DNA of 64,000 nt from Pseudomonas mendocina (GCF_003008615.1 NZ_CP027657.1:3100001-3164000); one strand, 5' to 3'. Positions 1 through 8,511 are shown, counted from the stretch's first letter. Notes: generated by a model not told the origin, from the letters alone. Translations and numbers: made by a program.

Positions 1-15
1 GGTGCCCAAGGCCAG

Positions 16-36
16 GTAGGGTGCGCTGTGCGCACC
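16..36. repeat. REP-like palindrome (half element)
   Basis: The element begins GTAGGG and contains the inverted repeat GTGCGC-TGT-GCGCAC. The same GTAGGGTGCGC head recurs in a full inverted pair at 18687-18744. No gene is seen in bases 1-141, which hold this repeat and the upstream part of the rib leader. Confidence 0.5.
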
Positions 37-141
37 TCAACAGCCGGTGTGCGTGGCCGGGCGGCCTGCGCCCCCCGACGGTTCATGCAGCGTTGCTGTA
101 AATGTGGTAAAACGCCACGCGGCTATTCTCATGTAGCCGCA

Positions 142-290
142 ACGTTCTCAGGGCGGGGTGTGATTCCCCACCGGCGGTAATGGCCTTCAAGGCCTAGCCC
201 GCGAGCGCTCGCCACGGCTCCTGCCGCGCGAGGTCTAGCAGACCCGGTGAGATTCCGGGGCCGACGGTATAGTCCGGATAAAGAGAGAGC
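142..290 (+). ncRNA. FMN riboswitch (RFN element)
   Basis: The conserved RFN blocks appear in order: a GGGCGGGGTG-type 5' block, CCCCACCGGCGGTAAT, a variable GC-rich stem, then CCGGTGAGATTCCGGGGCCGACGGTATAGTCCGGATAAAGAGAG. It lies just upstream of riboflavin synthase, the expected place for FMN feedback control of riboflavin genes. The boundaries are approximate because they come from motif reading and no covariance model was run. Confidence 0.93.
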
Positions 291-348
291 GGGATTCCCT
301 CCTCGGGCGCCTCGAGCGTGCCCGTGAAATCCCTATCGATCGGCATTG

Positions 349-370
349 CCCTGTTTTTGACCAAAACAGG
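349..370 (+). promoter_or_regulatory. Hairpin next to the leader ribosome binding site
   Basis: CCTGTTTT and AAAACAGG form an 8-bp perfect stem. Its 3' arm runs into the purine-rich AGGAG at 368-372. It lies downstream of the FMN aptamer, where an expression platform is expected, so it may couple FMN binding to access of the ribosome. That role is inferred. Confidence 0.45.
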
Positions 371-379
371 AGTTCATCC

Positions 380-433
380 ATGCTGTGCATTATCTTCAAG
401 CAAGATTCGGAGGGCGCATGTTCACCGGCATAA
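380..433 (+). CDS. Possible 17-codon leader peptide overlapping ribE start
   Basis: An ATG at 380 follows CAGGAG by seven bases and opens a 17-codon frame. It ends at TAA 431-433, inside the first codons of ribE in another frame. The ribosome binding site of this mini-frame is the one touching the hairpin at 349-370, whereas ribE has its own GGAGGG site inside the mini-frame. The leader could relay riboswitch control to ribE by translational coupling. Nothing shows that the peptide itself is conserved. Confidence 0.3.
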   Translation: MLCIIFKQDSEGACSPA

Positions 434-1080
434 TCGAAGCCATCGGCAGTATCCGCGCGATGACGCCCAAGGGCGGTGACGTGCGCGTCTACGTGGCCAC
501 CGGCAAGCTCGATCTGGGCGACGTCAAGCTTGGCGACAGTATCGCGGTCAACGGCATTTGCCTGACGGCGGTGGAGTTGCCCGGCGACGGCTTCTGGGCC
601 GATGTCAGCCGCGAGACGCTGGCGCGCACCGCCTTCATCGACCTCAAGCCCGGCAGCGCCGTGAATCTGGAAAAGGCCCTGACGCCGACCAGTCGCCTCG
701 GCGGCCACCTGGTCAGCGGTCACGTCGACGGCGTCGGCGAGATCGTCTCGCGCGCCGATAACGCCCGCGCCGTTCAGTTCAAGGTACGTGCGCCGCGTGA
801 GTTGGCCAAGTACATCGCCCATAAAGGTTCGATCACCGTCGACGGCACCAGCCTGACCGTCAACGCGGTCGATGGCGCCGAATTCGAGCTGACCATCGTG
901 CCGCACACCCTGGCCGAGACCATCATGGTCGACTACCAGGCTGGGCGTAAGGTCAACCTTGAGGTCGACCTGCTGGCGCGTTACCTGGAGCGCCTGCTGC
1001 TCGGCGACAAGGCCGCCGAGCCCAAGGCCTCGGGCCTGACCGAAAGCTTTCTCGCCGAACACGGCTACCTGAAGAATTGA
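418..1080 (+). CDS. ribE: Riboflavin synthase, alpha chain
   Basis: The enzyme dismutates two 6,7-dimethyl-8-ribityllumazine molecules to riboflavin plus the pyrimidine precursor in the cytosol. The 220-residue protein has the expected length and two homologous barrel repeats. It opens MFTGIIE, the canonical start of the family, and repeats the pattern around GSITVDGTSLTVN in the second half. The start at 418 is preferred over an in-frame GTG at 385 because GGAGGG sits seven bases upstream of it and MFTGIIE is the normal N terminus. It is the first rib gene behind the FMN riboswitch and runs into ribBA after an 11-base gap. Confidence 0.97.
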   Translation: MFTGIIEAIGSIRAMTPKGGDVRVYVATGKLDLGDVKLGDSIAVNGICLTAVELPGDGFWADVSRETLARTAFIDLKPGSAVNLEKALTPTSRLGGHLVSGHVDGVGEIVSRADNARAVQFKVRAPRELAKYIAHKGSITVDGTSLTVNAVDGAEFELTIVPHTLAETIMVDYQAGRKVNLEVDLLARYLERLLLGDKAAEPKASGLTESFLAEHGYLKN

Positions 1081-1091
1081 GGAGACGCCCG

Positions 1092-2171
1092 ATGGCGCTC
1101 AATACCGCTGAAGAACTGATCGAAGACATCCGCGCCGGCAAGATGGTCATCCTGATGGATGACGAAGACCGCGAGAACGAAGGCGACATCATCATCGCCT
1201 CCGAATGCGTCACCGCCGAGCACATCAACTTCATGGCCCGCTTTGCCCGTGGCCTGATCTGCATGCCGATGACCCGCGAGCGCTGCGAGCTGCTCAAACT
1301 GCCACTGATGGCGCCGCGTAACGGTTCCGGCTTTGGCACCAAGTTCACCGTCTCCATCGAGGCGGCCGAGGGCGTTACCACCGGCATCTCCGCCGCCGAC
1401 CGCGCCCGTACCGTGCAGGCCGCCGTGGCGCGCAATGCGGTGGCCGAGGACATCGTCAGCCCTGGCCACATCTTTCCACTGATGGCTCAGCCCGGCGGCG
1501 TGCTGGCGCGTGCCGGCCATACCGAGGCGGCCTGCGACCTGGCGCGCATGGGTGGCTTCGAGCCGAGTGGGGTGATCTGCGAGATCATGAACGATGACGG
1601 TACCATGGCGCGTCGTCCGGAGCTGGAGAAGTTCGCTGAAGAGCACGGTCTGAAGATCGGCACCATTGCCGACCTGATCCACTATCGCCTGATTCACGAG
1701 CGCACCGTAGAGCGTATTAGCGAGCAGCCGCTGGATACCGAGCTGGGTCAGTTCAACCTGGTGACCTATCGCGATGGCGTCGAGAACACCGCGCACATGG
1801 CGCTGACCCTGGGCACCATCTGCTCCGAAGAGCCAACTCTGGTGCGTGTGCACAACATGGATCCGCTGCGCGACCTGTTCCTGGTCAATCAGCCGGGTCG
1901 ATGGAGCATGCGTGCTGCAATGGCTGAAGTGGCCAAGGCTGGTAGTGGTGTGGTGCTGCTGCTCGGTAATCCGCTGACTGGCCCGGAGCTGCTGGCGCTG
2001 ATCGGTCGCCAGCAACCGGCCAACCCGGCAACCTACAGCACCGTGGGCGCTGGTTCGCAGATTCTGCGTGACCTTGGCGTGCGCAAGATGCGCCTGATGA
2101 GCTCGCCGATGAAGTTCAACGCGATATCCGGCTTCGATCTCGAGGTTGTAGAATACCTGCCGGCTGACTAA
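1092..2171 (+). CDS. ribBA: 3,4-dihydroxy-2-butanone-4-phosphate synthase with degenerate GTP cyclohydrolase II-like domain
   Basis: Residues 1 to about 205 form the RibB domain, which converts ribulose 5-phosphate to the four-carbon riboflavin precursor. The acidic DDEDRENEGD motif near residue 24 and the GHTEA motif are present. The C-terminal RibA-like half has lost the zinc cysteines: where active enzymes have a CLTGD...RCDCG stretch, this one has NMDPLRDLFL. That half is therefore unlikely to act as GTP cyclohydrolase. A separate intact ribA lies at 6545-7165. ATG 1092 follows GAGGAG. An upstream in-frame start at 1077 would overlap ribE and lacks a good site. Confidence 0.95.
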   Translation: MALNTAEELIEDIRAGKMVILMDDEDRENEGDIIIASECVTAEHINFMARFARGLICMPMTRERCELLKLPLMAPRNGSGFGTKFTVSIEAAEGVTTGISAADRARTVQAAVARNAVAEDIVSPGHIFPLMAQPGGVLARAGHTEAACDLARMGGFEPSGVICEIMNDDGTMARRPELEKFAEEHGLKIGTIADLIHYRLIHERTVERISEQPLDTELGQFNLVTYRDGVENTAHMALTLGTICSEEPTLVRVHNMDPLRDLFLVNQPGRWSMRAAMAEVAKAGSGVVLLLGNPLTGPELLALIGRQQPANPATYSTVGAGSQILRDLGVRKMRLMSSPMKFNAISGFDLEVVEYLPAD

Positions 2172-2209
2172 AGGCGGCCCGAAGGGCCAAAGCTGATGAC
2201 CCTCTCTCA

Positions 2210-2425
2210 TTCATGGGAGACGACTGCATGGATGCAGGAGGTAGGGCGACGCAGGATGCCAAAGCCGAGGGTGCCCGCAGGGCGGGAGAGGGTGTTTTCG
2301 CGGCACCGCATGCCCTCTCCCCGGCCCCCTCCCATAAATGGGAGAGGGGAGCTAAAGCATGTAGCCCGGATGAAATCCGGGAAGATCGGCACACTGGCCC
2401 CGGATTGCATCCGGGCTACGTTACC
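2210..2425. repeat. Intergenic repeat cluster (dispersed repeat plus REP pair)
   Basis: The gap between ribBA and ribH (2172-2486) holds no convincing gene. It contains a copy (2223-2270) of a dispersed repeat found again near 8437. It also has an inverted pair of CTCTC(C)CAT-ATGGGAGA boxes and, at 2360-2419, two facing arms GTAGCCCGGAT and ATCCGGGCTAC with CCGGATT cores, typical of Pseudomonas REP palindromes. Read-through transcripts would fold here, which may set the relative level of ribH and nusB. Confidence 0.6.
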
Positions 2426-2486
2426 GAATGAATTTTATTTTCGGGGCGCACGACGCCCCGGCTCTTTAACCCATGTGAGACCCGTC

Positions 2487-2963
2487 ATGACCCTGAAGAC
2501 CATCGAAGGTACCTTCATCGCCCCGAAGGGCAAATACGCCCTGGTGGTAGGCCGTTTCAACAGCTTCGTCGTCGAGAGCCTGGTCAGTGGCGCAATCGAC
2601 GCCCTGGTTCGCCACGGTGTTAGCGAAAGCGACATCACCATCATCCGTGCGCCGGGCGCCTTCGAGATTCCGCTGGTTACCCAGAAGGTTGCTCAGCGTG
2701 GCGAGTACGCGGCGATCATCGCCCTCGGCGCGGTCATCCGTGGCGGCACCCCGCACTTCGAATACGTTGCCGGCGAGTGCACCAAGGGCCTGGCCCAGGT
2801 TTCCATGGAATACGGCGTACCGGTCGCGTTCGGCGTGCTGACCGTCGACTCCATCGAACAAGCCATCGAGCGTTCCGGCACCAAGGCGGGTAACAAGGGT
2901 GCCGAAGCTGCGCTGTCTGCCCTGGAAATGGTCAGCCTGCTGGCGCAGTTGGAGGCCAAGTGA
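2487..2963 (+). CDS. ribH: 6,7-dimethyl-8-ribityllumazine synthase
   Basis: The enzyme condenses the RibBA product with the ribitylaminopyrimidine to make lumazine, the substrate of ribE. The 158-residue length is normal. Motifs include VVGRFNSFV near the N terminus, [24 protein letters not shown] with the catalytic histidine, and GVLTVDS. The start at 2487 gives the family N terminus; longer in-frame openings upstream run through the repeat cluster and are not believable. Its stop overlaps the GTG start of nusB, indicating translational coupling. Confidence 0.96.
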   Translation: MTLKTIEGTFIAPKGKYALVVGRFNSFVVESLVSGAIDALVRHGVSESDITIIRAPGAFEIPLVTQKVAQRGEYAAIIALGAVIRGGTPHFEYVAGECTKGLAQVSMEYGVPVAFGVLTVDSIEQAIERSGTKAGNKGAEAALSALEMVSLLAQLEAK

Positions 2964-3439
2964 GCAACTCCGGTAACGGCCAGCCTGCCAAGAAGGGCCC
3001 CAGCGGCAAGATTCTCGCGCGCCGCGAGGCCCGTACCCTGGCCATGCAGGCTCTGTACTCCTGGCACATCGCCGGGCAGCCGCTGAACGAGATCGAAGCG
3101 CAGTTTCGCGTCGACAACGATTTCAGCAAGGTCGATGGCGCCTACTTCCACGAGATCCTGCACGGCGTGCCGCGGCAGAAGACCGAGCTGGACGAGGCTT
3201 TCACGCCCTTGCTCGATCGCCCTCTGGAAGAGATCGACCCGGTCGAACTGGCCATCCTGCGTCTGTCCACCTATGAGCTGAAGAACCGCGTCGACGTCCC
3301 CTACAAGGTGGTGATCAACGAAGGTATCGAGCTGGCCAAGGTGTTCGGTGCCACCGACGGTCACAAGTTCGTCAACGGCATTCTGGACAAGCTCGCGCCC
3401 AAGCTGCGTGCGGCCGAAGTCAACGCCAACAAGCGTTGA
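2960..3439 (+). CDS. nusB: Transcription antitermination factor NusB
   Basis: NusB binds boxA RNA with NusE (S10) in the rRNA antitermination complex. The 159-residue protein starts at a GTG that overlaps the ribH stop by four bases. The typical opening [17 protein letters not shown] appears about residue 20, and ILRLSTYEL and the C-terminal [11 protein letters not shown] are also family signatures. The ribH-nusB-thiL-pgpA order is a common proteobacterial arrangement. Confidence 0.96.
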   Translation: MSNSGNGQPAKKGPSGKILARREARTLAMQALYSWHIAGQPLNEIEAQFRVDNDFSKVDGAYFHEILHGVPRQKTELDEAFTPLLDRPLEEIDPVELAILRLSTYELKNRVDVPYKVVINEGIELAKVFGATDGHKFVNGILDKLAPKLRAAEVNANKR

Positions 3440-3458
3440 GGCCTTCCTGCATGCTCGA

Positions 3459-3502
3459 TTTACGATCTCGCGAGCTGGAGCCCGGCCTCTTTTATGCCGG
3501 GC
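3459..3502. repeat. Dispersed TTTACGATCT repeat and stem-loop before thiL
   Basis: Bases 3459-3480 match 32172-32193 at 19 of 22 positions, so this is a dispersed intergenic repeat. It is followed by GCCCGGC and GCCGGGC (3480-3502) around a T-rich loop. The stem-loop lies between nusB and thiL and might attenuate read-through; there is no following T run of terminator type. Confidence 0.45.
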
Positions 3503-3529
3503 CGACGCGTAGCAGATTGTCACTTGCCC

Positions 3530-4483
3530 ATGGGTGAGTTCGAGCTGATCCGTCGCTACTTCGCCGCCGCCCTTTGTGCTCAGGGCGGCGACGGCGTGGT
3601 TTGCGGTATTGGCGATGACTGCGCCCTGCTGGCGTTGCCAGTAGGTGAGCAGCTGGCGGTGTCCACCGACACGCTGGTTGCCGGGGTGCATTTTCCCGAC
3701 GCCTGCGATGCCTTTCTCCTCGGTCAGCGTGCGCTGGCCGTCTCCGCCAGTGACCTGGCCGCCATGGGCGCTACGCCGCTGGCCTTTACCCTCGCTTTGA
3801 CCTTGCCGACCGCCAGTGAAATCTGGCTTGCCGAGTTCGCCCGTGGCCTGCAATTGATGGCGCAGAATTGCTCGCTTGCGCTGGTCGGCGGCGACACCAC
3901 GCGCGGCCCCCTGAGCCTGACGCTGACCGTGTTCGGCCGTGTACCGGCCGGGCAGGCACTGTTGCGCAGCGGCGCGCAGGTCGGTGATCTGCTGTGCGTT
4001 GGGGGCGAACTGGGCGACGCCGCAGGCGCCCTGCCACTGGTTCTGGGGCAATGCGAGGCGGCGGCTGATATCCGTGACGCGTTGCTGGCGCGCTACTGGT
4101 CACCGCAGCCGCAATTGGCCCTGGGCCAGGCCTTGCGTGGGCGAGCCACGGCCGCATTGGACATTTCCGATGGGCTGCTCGCCGACTGCGGGCATATCGC
4201 CCACTCCTCACAGGTAGCCCTGCAGATCGAACTGGAGCGGATTCCTCTATCCGCGCCGTTGCGAGCGCTCGCCGGTGAGGAGCAGGCGCGGCTCTGCGCG
4301 CTCGGTGGTGGCGACGACTACCGCCTGGCCTTTACCCTACCGCCAGCGTTGCTCCCTGAAATCCAGCGCGACTGGCCTGAGGTTCGGGTCATCGGCAGAA
4401 CCCTGGCGGGCAGCGGCGTGCAGTTGCTGAATGCGAGCGGCCAGCTTATCGATCCGCCTCGCGGCGGCTACCAACATTTCTGA
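3530..4483 (+). CDS. thiL: Thiamine-monophosphate kinase
   Basis: ThiL phosphorylates thiamine monophosphate with ATP to the cofactor thiamine diphosphate. The 317-residue protein starts MGEFELIRRYFA, the usual ThiL opening. The GIGDDCALL loop, the metal/phosphate motif STDTLVAGVHF, SASDLAAMGA and the later GGDTTRGP and DISDGLLAD motifs are all visible. An in-frame ATG at 3494 lies in the stem-loop region and would add a non-conserved leader. Thiamine diphosphate is the cofactor of Dxs, encoded 6 kb downstream. Confidence 0.95.
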   Translation: MGEFELIRRYFAAALCAQGGDGVVCGIGDDCALLALPVGEQLAVSTDTLVAGVHFPDACDAFLLGQRALAVSASDLAAMGATPLAFTLALTLPTASEIWLAEFARGLQLMAQNCSLALVGGDTTRGPLSLTLTVFGRVPAGQALLRSGAQVGDLLCVGGELGDAAGALPLVLGQCEAAADIRDALLARYWSPQPQLALGQALRGRATAALDISDGLLADCGHIAHSSQVALQIELERIPLSAPLRALAGEEQARLCALGGGDDYRLAFTLPPALLPEIQRDWPEVRVIGRTLAGSGVQLLNASGQLIDPPRGGYQHF

Positions 4484-4492
4484 CAGGACGGA

Positions 4493-5026
4493 ATGCGTGT
4501 GACCGATCACCCCAAACAGGTTCCCGCCGAATACGTACCGCCCTCGGTATGGCGCAACCCCTGGCATTTCATCGCCTTCGGTTTCGGCTCCGGCACCTTG
4601 CCCAAGGCGCCCGGCACCTGGGGTTCGCTGGTGGCGTTGCCGTTCGTGCCGCTGTGGCAGATGCTGCCGGACTGGGGTTACTGGCTGATGCTTGGGGTGA
4701 CCATGCTGTTCGGCTTCTGGCTGTGTGGCAAGGTCGCTGACGATCTGCGCGTGCACGATCACGAAGGTATCGTCTGGGACGAGATGGTCGGCATGTGGAT
4801 CACCCTGTGGCTGGTGCCCGAGGGGTGGGTCTGGTTGCTGCTAGGCTTCCTCATGTTTCGGCTGTTCGACATCGTCAAGCCCTGGCCGATTCGCTGGATC
4901 GACCGTCATGTGCATGGCGGCGTCGGCATCATGCTCGATGACATCCTGGCTGGTGTCTTTGCCTGGTTGGCCATGCAGGGTGTGGTCTGGGGGTGGGCCA
5001 GATACGGAGCCGGGCTGGGGTTCTAA
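4493..5026 (+). CDS. pgpA: Phosphatidylglycerophosphatase A
   Basis: PgpA removes the phosphate from phosphatidylglycerophosphate to give phosphatidylglycerol at the inner membrane. The 177-residue protein has the family motifs FGFGSGTLPKAPGTWGS near residues 29-45, a DEMVGMW motif and RLFDIVKPWPI. Several hydrophobic spans are present, and LDDILAGV lies near the C terminus. It follows thiL by nine bases, as in other Pseudomonas and enterobacteria. Confidence 0.94.
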   Translation: MRVTDHPKQVPAEYVPPSVWRNPWHFIAFGFGSGTLPKAPGTWGSLVALPFVPLWQMLPDWGYWLMLGVTMLFGFWLCGKVADDLRVHDHEGIVWDEMVGMWITLWLVPEGWVWLLLGFLMFRLFDIVKPWPIRWIDRHVHGGVGIMLDDILAGVFAWLAMQGVVWGWARYGAGLGF

Positions 5027-5035
5027 GGAGCAGGC

Positions 5036-5770
5036 ATGCGGATGATACGTTGGTGCCTCGCCGTGCTCTGGATGTGGAGCGCATTCGCGGGCGCACAGAT
5101 TCAGGGGCAGCTACCGGGCGAGATACGCCTGGCCAGTGAGGTCTGGGAAGGCTACACCGAGGCCGACGGCACGGGCCTGGGGTGGGACGTCATGCGCAAG
5201 GTATTCGAGCCGGCGGGGGTCAGACTGAGCATCCACAGCGTGCCCTACATGCGTGCCGTTGGCCTGGTTCAACGTGATGAGGCCGATGCCTGGGTGGGCT
5301 CCTATCGCGACGAGGTCGAGGGCAATGTGCTCTACCCGACGCATCCCTACGATACTGATCAGATTGTCGCACTTAGTCTCAAGGACAAGCCGGTGCCGAC
5401 ACTGGACAGTCTGAGCAAGTATCGGTTGGTCTGGGTGCGTGGCTACGGCTACGAGGAATATCTGCCGAATGTGCGCGACTACCGGGAAGTGCAGCGGCGT
5501 AGCGGTATTCTCGGCATGCTCGACCTGGGCCATGCGGACTTCTATATCGATGCTCGGCCCGAGGTCGACTACGTGCTGAGCCAGGCAGCCAAGCCGCAGC
5601 AGTATCGCGCCACGGATCTTATGCAGTTGCCGCTGTATCTCGGCTTCGCCGATACGCCGCGTGGTCGTGCATTGGCCGAACTCTATGATCGACGCATGGC
5701 TGCGTTGATCGTCAGTGGCGAACTGCGGCCGGTCTTCGCCCGTTGGCGCCAACCTTATCCCTTCGACTGA
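5036..5770 (+). CDS. Periplasmic substrate-binding protein, SBP_bac_3-like
   Basis: The 244-residue protein has a Sec signal peptide with a likely cleavage after the AGA near residue 20. The rest resembles the type 2 periplasmic binding fold seen in amino-acid binding proteins (IRLASEVWEGYTEADGTGLGWDVM near the start). No permease or ATPase gene is adjacent, so it may serve a remote transporter or act as a sensor-type protein. It starts nine bases after pgpA and probably rides on the same transcript. Ligand unknown. Confidence 0.8.
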   Translation: MRMIRWCLAVLWMWSAFAGAQIQGQLPGEIRLASEVWEGYTEADGTGLGWDVMRKVFEPAGVRLSIHSVPYMRAVGLVQRDEADAWVGSYRDEVEGNVLYPTHPYDTDQIVALSLKDKPVPTLDSLSKYRLVWVRGYGYEEYLPNVRDYREVQRRSGILGMLDLGHADFYIDARPEVDYVLSQAAKPQQYRATDLMQLPLYLGFADTPRGRALAELYDRRMAALIVSGELRPVFARWRQPYPFD

Positions 5771-5788
5771 GCCTGGAGACCGTCTTTC

Positions 5789-6433
5789 ATGCAGCCTCGT
5801 CACTGTCTCGCGGGCCTATTGCTGTTGTGCTCGAGCTTTGCCTGGGCCGCTTCGCAGGTGCAGGTGGTCGGCCTTTTCCCTGGTGCGGCGGTGATCAACG
5901 TCGATGGTCAGCGCAAGCTGGTGCGCGTCGGCGATAGTGGTCCAGGTGGTGTGCAGGTGGTCAGCGTCGACAAGCAGGGTGCGGTACTGCGCGTCGACGG
6001 AGTCGACCGCGCGTATCCGCTCAGCCGCGAATACAGCGCTGGTTTCGCCGAGCCGCAGAGGAAGCGCCTGAGCATCGCCAAGGGTATTGGTGGCCACTAT
6101 TGGGTGGCCGGTTCGGTCAATGGCCAGACCGTGCAGTTCCTGGTCGACACCGGCGCCACGTCGGTGGCGCTCAACGATGCTCATGCCAAGCGCCTGGGGA
6201 TCGATTACCGGGTCAGTGGGCGGCCGTTGCAGGTCAACACCGCCAGTGGCGTCACCCGTGGCTGGCGGGTGATGCTCGACCGGGTCAAGATCGGCGATCT
6301 TGAAGTGCTCGGTGTCGAGGCTGTGGTGCTCGAAGGTGGCGCGCCGCACGAGGCGCTGCTGGGCATGAGCTTCCTCGGTCGGGTTGGCTGGCGCGAGGAG
6401 CAGGGGATGCTGGTGCTCGAGTCCAAGCTTTGA
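5789..6433 (+). CDS. Periplasmic retropepsin-like aspartic protease, clan AA
   Basis: A signal peptide ends near the AWA-A at residues 18-21. The C-terminal half carries the single aspartyl-protease motif FLVDTGATSVAL with Asp120, followed by a hydrophobic stretch and LLGMSFLGR, the usual second signature. One-domain enzymes of this type act as dimers. The N-terminal 90 residues (VQVVGLFPGAAVINVDG) form the small accessory domain often seen in this bacterial family. The physiological substrate is unknown. Confidence 0.85.
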   Translation: MQPRHCLAGLLLLCSSFAWAASQVQVVGLFPGAAVINVDGQRKLVRVGDSGPGGVQVVSVDKQGAVLRVDGVDRAYPLSREYSAGFAEPQRKRLSIAKGIGGHYWVAGSVNGQTVQFLVDTGATSVALNDAHAKRLGIDYRVSGRPLQVNTASGVTRGWRVMLDRVKIGDLEVLGVEAVVLEGGAPHEALLGMSFLGRVGWREEQGMLVLESKL

Positions 6434-6544
6434 AACTGCCATTGACCGTTTCGATACTGATGATCGGCAATTCTGACTGACCCGCCAGCGGGGGCTGCTG
6501 ATACAATGCGGGCCCTGATTCGTACTCATTGCTAGGAGTATCCG

Positions 6545-7165
6545 GTGTCCGTCGTGTTCGTCGCCGCCTCCCAACTGCCCACGCCCTTCGGCGTGTTCAT
6601 CATGCATGGCTTCCTCGACGAGGCCACCGGCAAGGAACATGTCGCCCTGACCTTCGGCAACGTCGCCGACGGTGCTCCGGTGCTTGGTCGCCTGCACTCC
6701 GAATGCCTGACCGGCGACGCCCTGTTCAGCCTGCGCTGCGACTGCGGTGCCCAGCTGCAGGCCGCGCTGCAGGCCATCGCCAACGAAGGCCGTGGCGTGC
6801 TGCTGTACCTGCGTCAGGAAGGCCGTGGCATCGGCCTGCTGAACAAGATCCGCGCCTATGAGCTGCAGGATGGCGGGGCCGATACCGTGGAAGCCAACGA
6901 GCGCCTGGGCTTCGGCGCCGATCAGCGTGACTACGCCATCTGCCTGCCGATGCTCGAACACCTGGGAATCCAGAGCCTCAGGCTGATGACCAACAATCCG
7001 CGCAAGGTCAAGGCCTTGGGCGAGATGGGCATCACCGTGGATCATCGCGTGCCGCTGCAGATCGCGCACAACCCGTACAACAAGCGTTACCTCGCCACCA
7101 AGGCCGGTAAGCTCGGCCACATGCTGGGCAATCAGCATCAGGGCGAGACCGAGGAAAGCCTGTGA
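6545..7165 (+). CDS. ribA: GTP cyclohydrolase II
   Basis: The enzyme opens GTP to the diaminopyrimidine that starts riboflavin synthesis. All three zinc cysteines are present in [19 protein letters not shown] (about residues 57-71), and RQEGRGIGL, the catalytic loop, follows. The 206-residue length is standard. The start is GTG, with AGGAG eight bases upstream. It supplies the activity missing from the C-terminal half of RibBA. The last four bases overlap the next gene. Confidence 0.97.
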   Translation: MSVVFVAASQLPTPFGVFIMHGFLDEATGKEHVALTFGNVADGAPVLGRLHSECLTGDALFSLRCDCGAQLQAALQAIANEGRGVLLYLRQEGRGIGLLNKIRAYELQDGGADTVEANERLGFGADQRDYAICLPMLEHLGIQSLRLMTNNPRKVKALGEMGITVDHRVPLQIAHNPYNKRYLATKAGKLGHMLGNQHQGETEESL

Positions 7166-7575
7166 CCCGAGGTCAGGTGAAACGCCGGCTGGCACTGCTC
7201 TGGTGGCGTCACCTGGCCGTGGCCCTGGCGCCGTTGCTGGTCTTCAACCTGCTGTTCGGCGGTGGCGGCCACACGGTTCTGAGCATGCCGATGTTCATCG
7301 CCGGTCTGGCCTCGATGTTCGTCAGCCTGCCGCTGTTCTCTGCCTACAAACACGCTCTGATCGCCACCCAGAAAGCCCTCGATAGTGAGGAGGAACCCGC
7401 TGCCTGGCTGGAGCTGGATCGCGTGCGCCTGCGTGCGCTGCTCGGCGCGGCTCTGCCTGCATGGATCGCCGCCCTGGCGGTTCTGGCCGGCCTCGAAGCG
7501 ATTCCCCTGGTGTTGCTGGCGCTGTCGTCCATCGTGCTGCACAGCCTCTACCGCATTCCCCGCCAGTTGGGTTGA
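7162..7575 (+). CDS. Small inner-membrane protein of unknown function
   Basis: The 137-residue protein starts at GTG overlapping the ribA stop and ends overlapping the btuF-like ATG by one base. It is therefore translationally coupled on both sides. Two to three hydrophobic spans are visible (about residues 14-31, 37-54 and 92-125) with a charged loop between. I recognise it as the conserved small gene that sits between ribA and the binding-protein gene in pseudomonads, but no function can be stated. Confidence 0.7.
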   Translation: MTRGQVKRRLALLWWRHLAVALAPLLVFNLLFGGGGHTVLSMPMFIAGLASMFVSLPLFSAYKHALIATQKALDSEEEPAAWLELDRVRLRALLGAALPAWIAALAVLAGLEAIPLVLLALSSIVLHSLYRIPRQLG

Positions 7576-8369
7576 TGCGCGCGCTGCTGCTCGCCCTCTG
7601 CGCGCTGGCGCTACCCCTGCCAGCCGCTGAGCGGGTAATCAGCCTGGCGCCTTCGCTCAGCGAAATCATGCTCGACCTAGATGCCGCCGACCTGTTGATC
7701 GGCGTGCTCGAAGGGGATGAGCGTCCCGCCGCGCTGGCGCATCTGCCTACGGTCGGCCGCTATGGCCAGCTGGAATTCGAACGCCTGCTGCAGTTGGCGC
7801 CTGATCTGATCCTGATCGCGCCCGGTAGTGTGCCGCCGGCGCAACAGGCGCAGTTGCAACGTTTCGGCATCGACCTGCTGATCATCGAACCGCAGCGCCT
7901 CGACCAACTGGGCGAGGCCTTTGTGCGCATTGGTCAGCGAGTGGGCCGGGCCGAGCAGGGCGAGCGGTTGGCCACCGAGTTTCGGGCCGAACTGGACGCG
8001 CTGCGCCAGCGCTACCGGCGCGAGAGGCCCCTGACGGTGTTCTATCAGATCTGGCATCAACCGCTTTACACCATCGGTGGCGGGCAACTGATCGGTGACG
8101 CCTTGCAGGTATGCGGGGCGCGCAACCTGTTCGCCGACCTGCCGCAACCGGCGCCACAGGTCAGCGTGGAGGCTGTGCTGGCGCGTGATCCGGACGTGAT
8201 ACTTGGCGGCAGCAACGCCGAGCTTAGCGCCTGGCAGGCCTGGCCGCAGTTGCATGCCGTGCGCCTGGGGCAGGTATGGGCGGTGCCGGACAAGGGCCTG
8301 GAGCGGCCCAGTCGGCAGATGCTGGGCGCCATCGAGCAGTTGTGTGAGCGAATGGCTGGGGCGCGGTAG
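7575..8369 (+). CDS. btuF: Cobalamin-type periplasmic binding protein, BtuF-like
   Basis: The 264-residue protein has a signal peptide (cleavage near PAA-ERV, residues 17-18) and opens ERVISLAPSLSEIMLDL, the class III binding-protein start seen in BtuF. LPTVGRYGQLEFERLLQLAPDLIL and the closing ERPSRQMLGAIEQLCE fit the family. It would deliver B12 from the periplasm to a BtuCD importer not encoded here. The receptor gene btuB lies next to it in convergent orientation, which supports the corrinoid assignment. Confidence 0.85.
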   Translation: MRALLLALCALALPLPAAERVISLAPSLSEIMLDLDAADLLIGVLEGDERPAALAHLPTVGRYGQLEFERLLQLAPDLILIAPGSVPPAQQAQLQRFGIDLLIIEPQRLDQLGEAFVRIGQRVGRAEQGERLATEFRAELDALRQRYRRERPLTVFYQIWHQPLYTIGGGQLIGDALQVCGARNLFADLPQPAPQVSVEAVLARDPDVILGGSNAELSAWQAWPQLHAVRLGQVWAVPDKGLERPSRQMLGAIEQLCERMAGAR

Positions 8370-8436
8370 CGCTTCCAGGCGGTGCGCGTGGCACACCCTA
8401 CAGGGCGAATCGTTACGGCGTACTGCTTCGCGACGG

Positions 8437-8484
8437 CTGCATGGATGCAGGAGGTAGAGCGACGCAGGAAGCCAAAGCCGAGTA
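8437..8484. repeat. Dispersed repeat, second copy
   Basis: The stretch around GCATGGATGCAGGAGGTAGAGCGACG matches the copy at 2223-2270 closely, including AAGCCAAAGCCGAG at the end. A REP-like half (GGTGCGCGTGGCACACCCTAC) lies just before at 8381-8401. Both lie in the convergent space between btuF and btuB. Confidence 0.55.
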
Positions 8485-8511
8485 CGCTCTACGAGGGGGT
8501 ACGCATCAACA

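Noticed and set aside
1065..2210. A 381-codon frame on the minus strand opposite ribBA.
   Set aside because: RibBA on the plus strand has full family motifs and a good ribosome site. The antisense reading is rich in His/Gln/Ala/Arg, typical of a GC shadow.
2196..2486. An N-terminal extension of ribH starting near 2196.
   Set aside because: The extra 97 codons translate the REP and dispersed repeats and have no counterpart in lumazine synthases. The normal N terminus begins at 2487.
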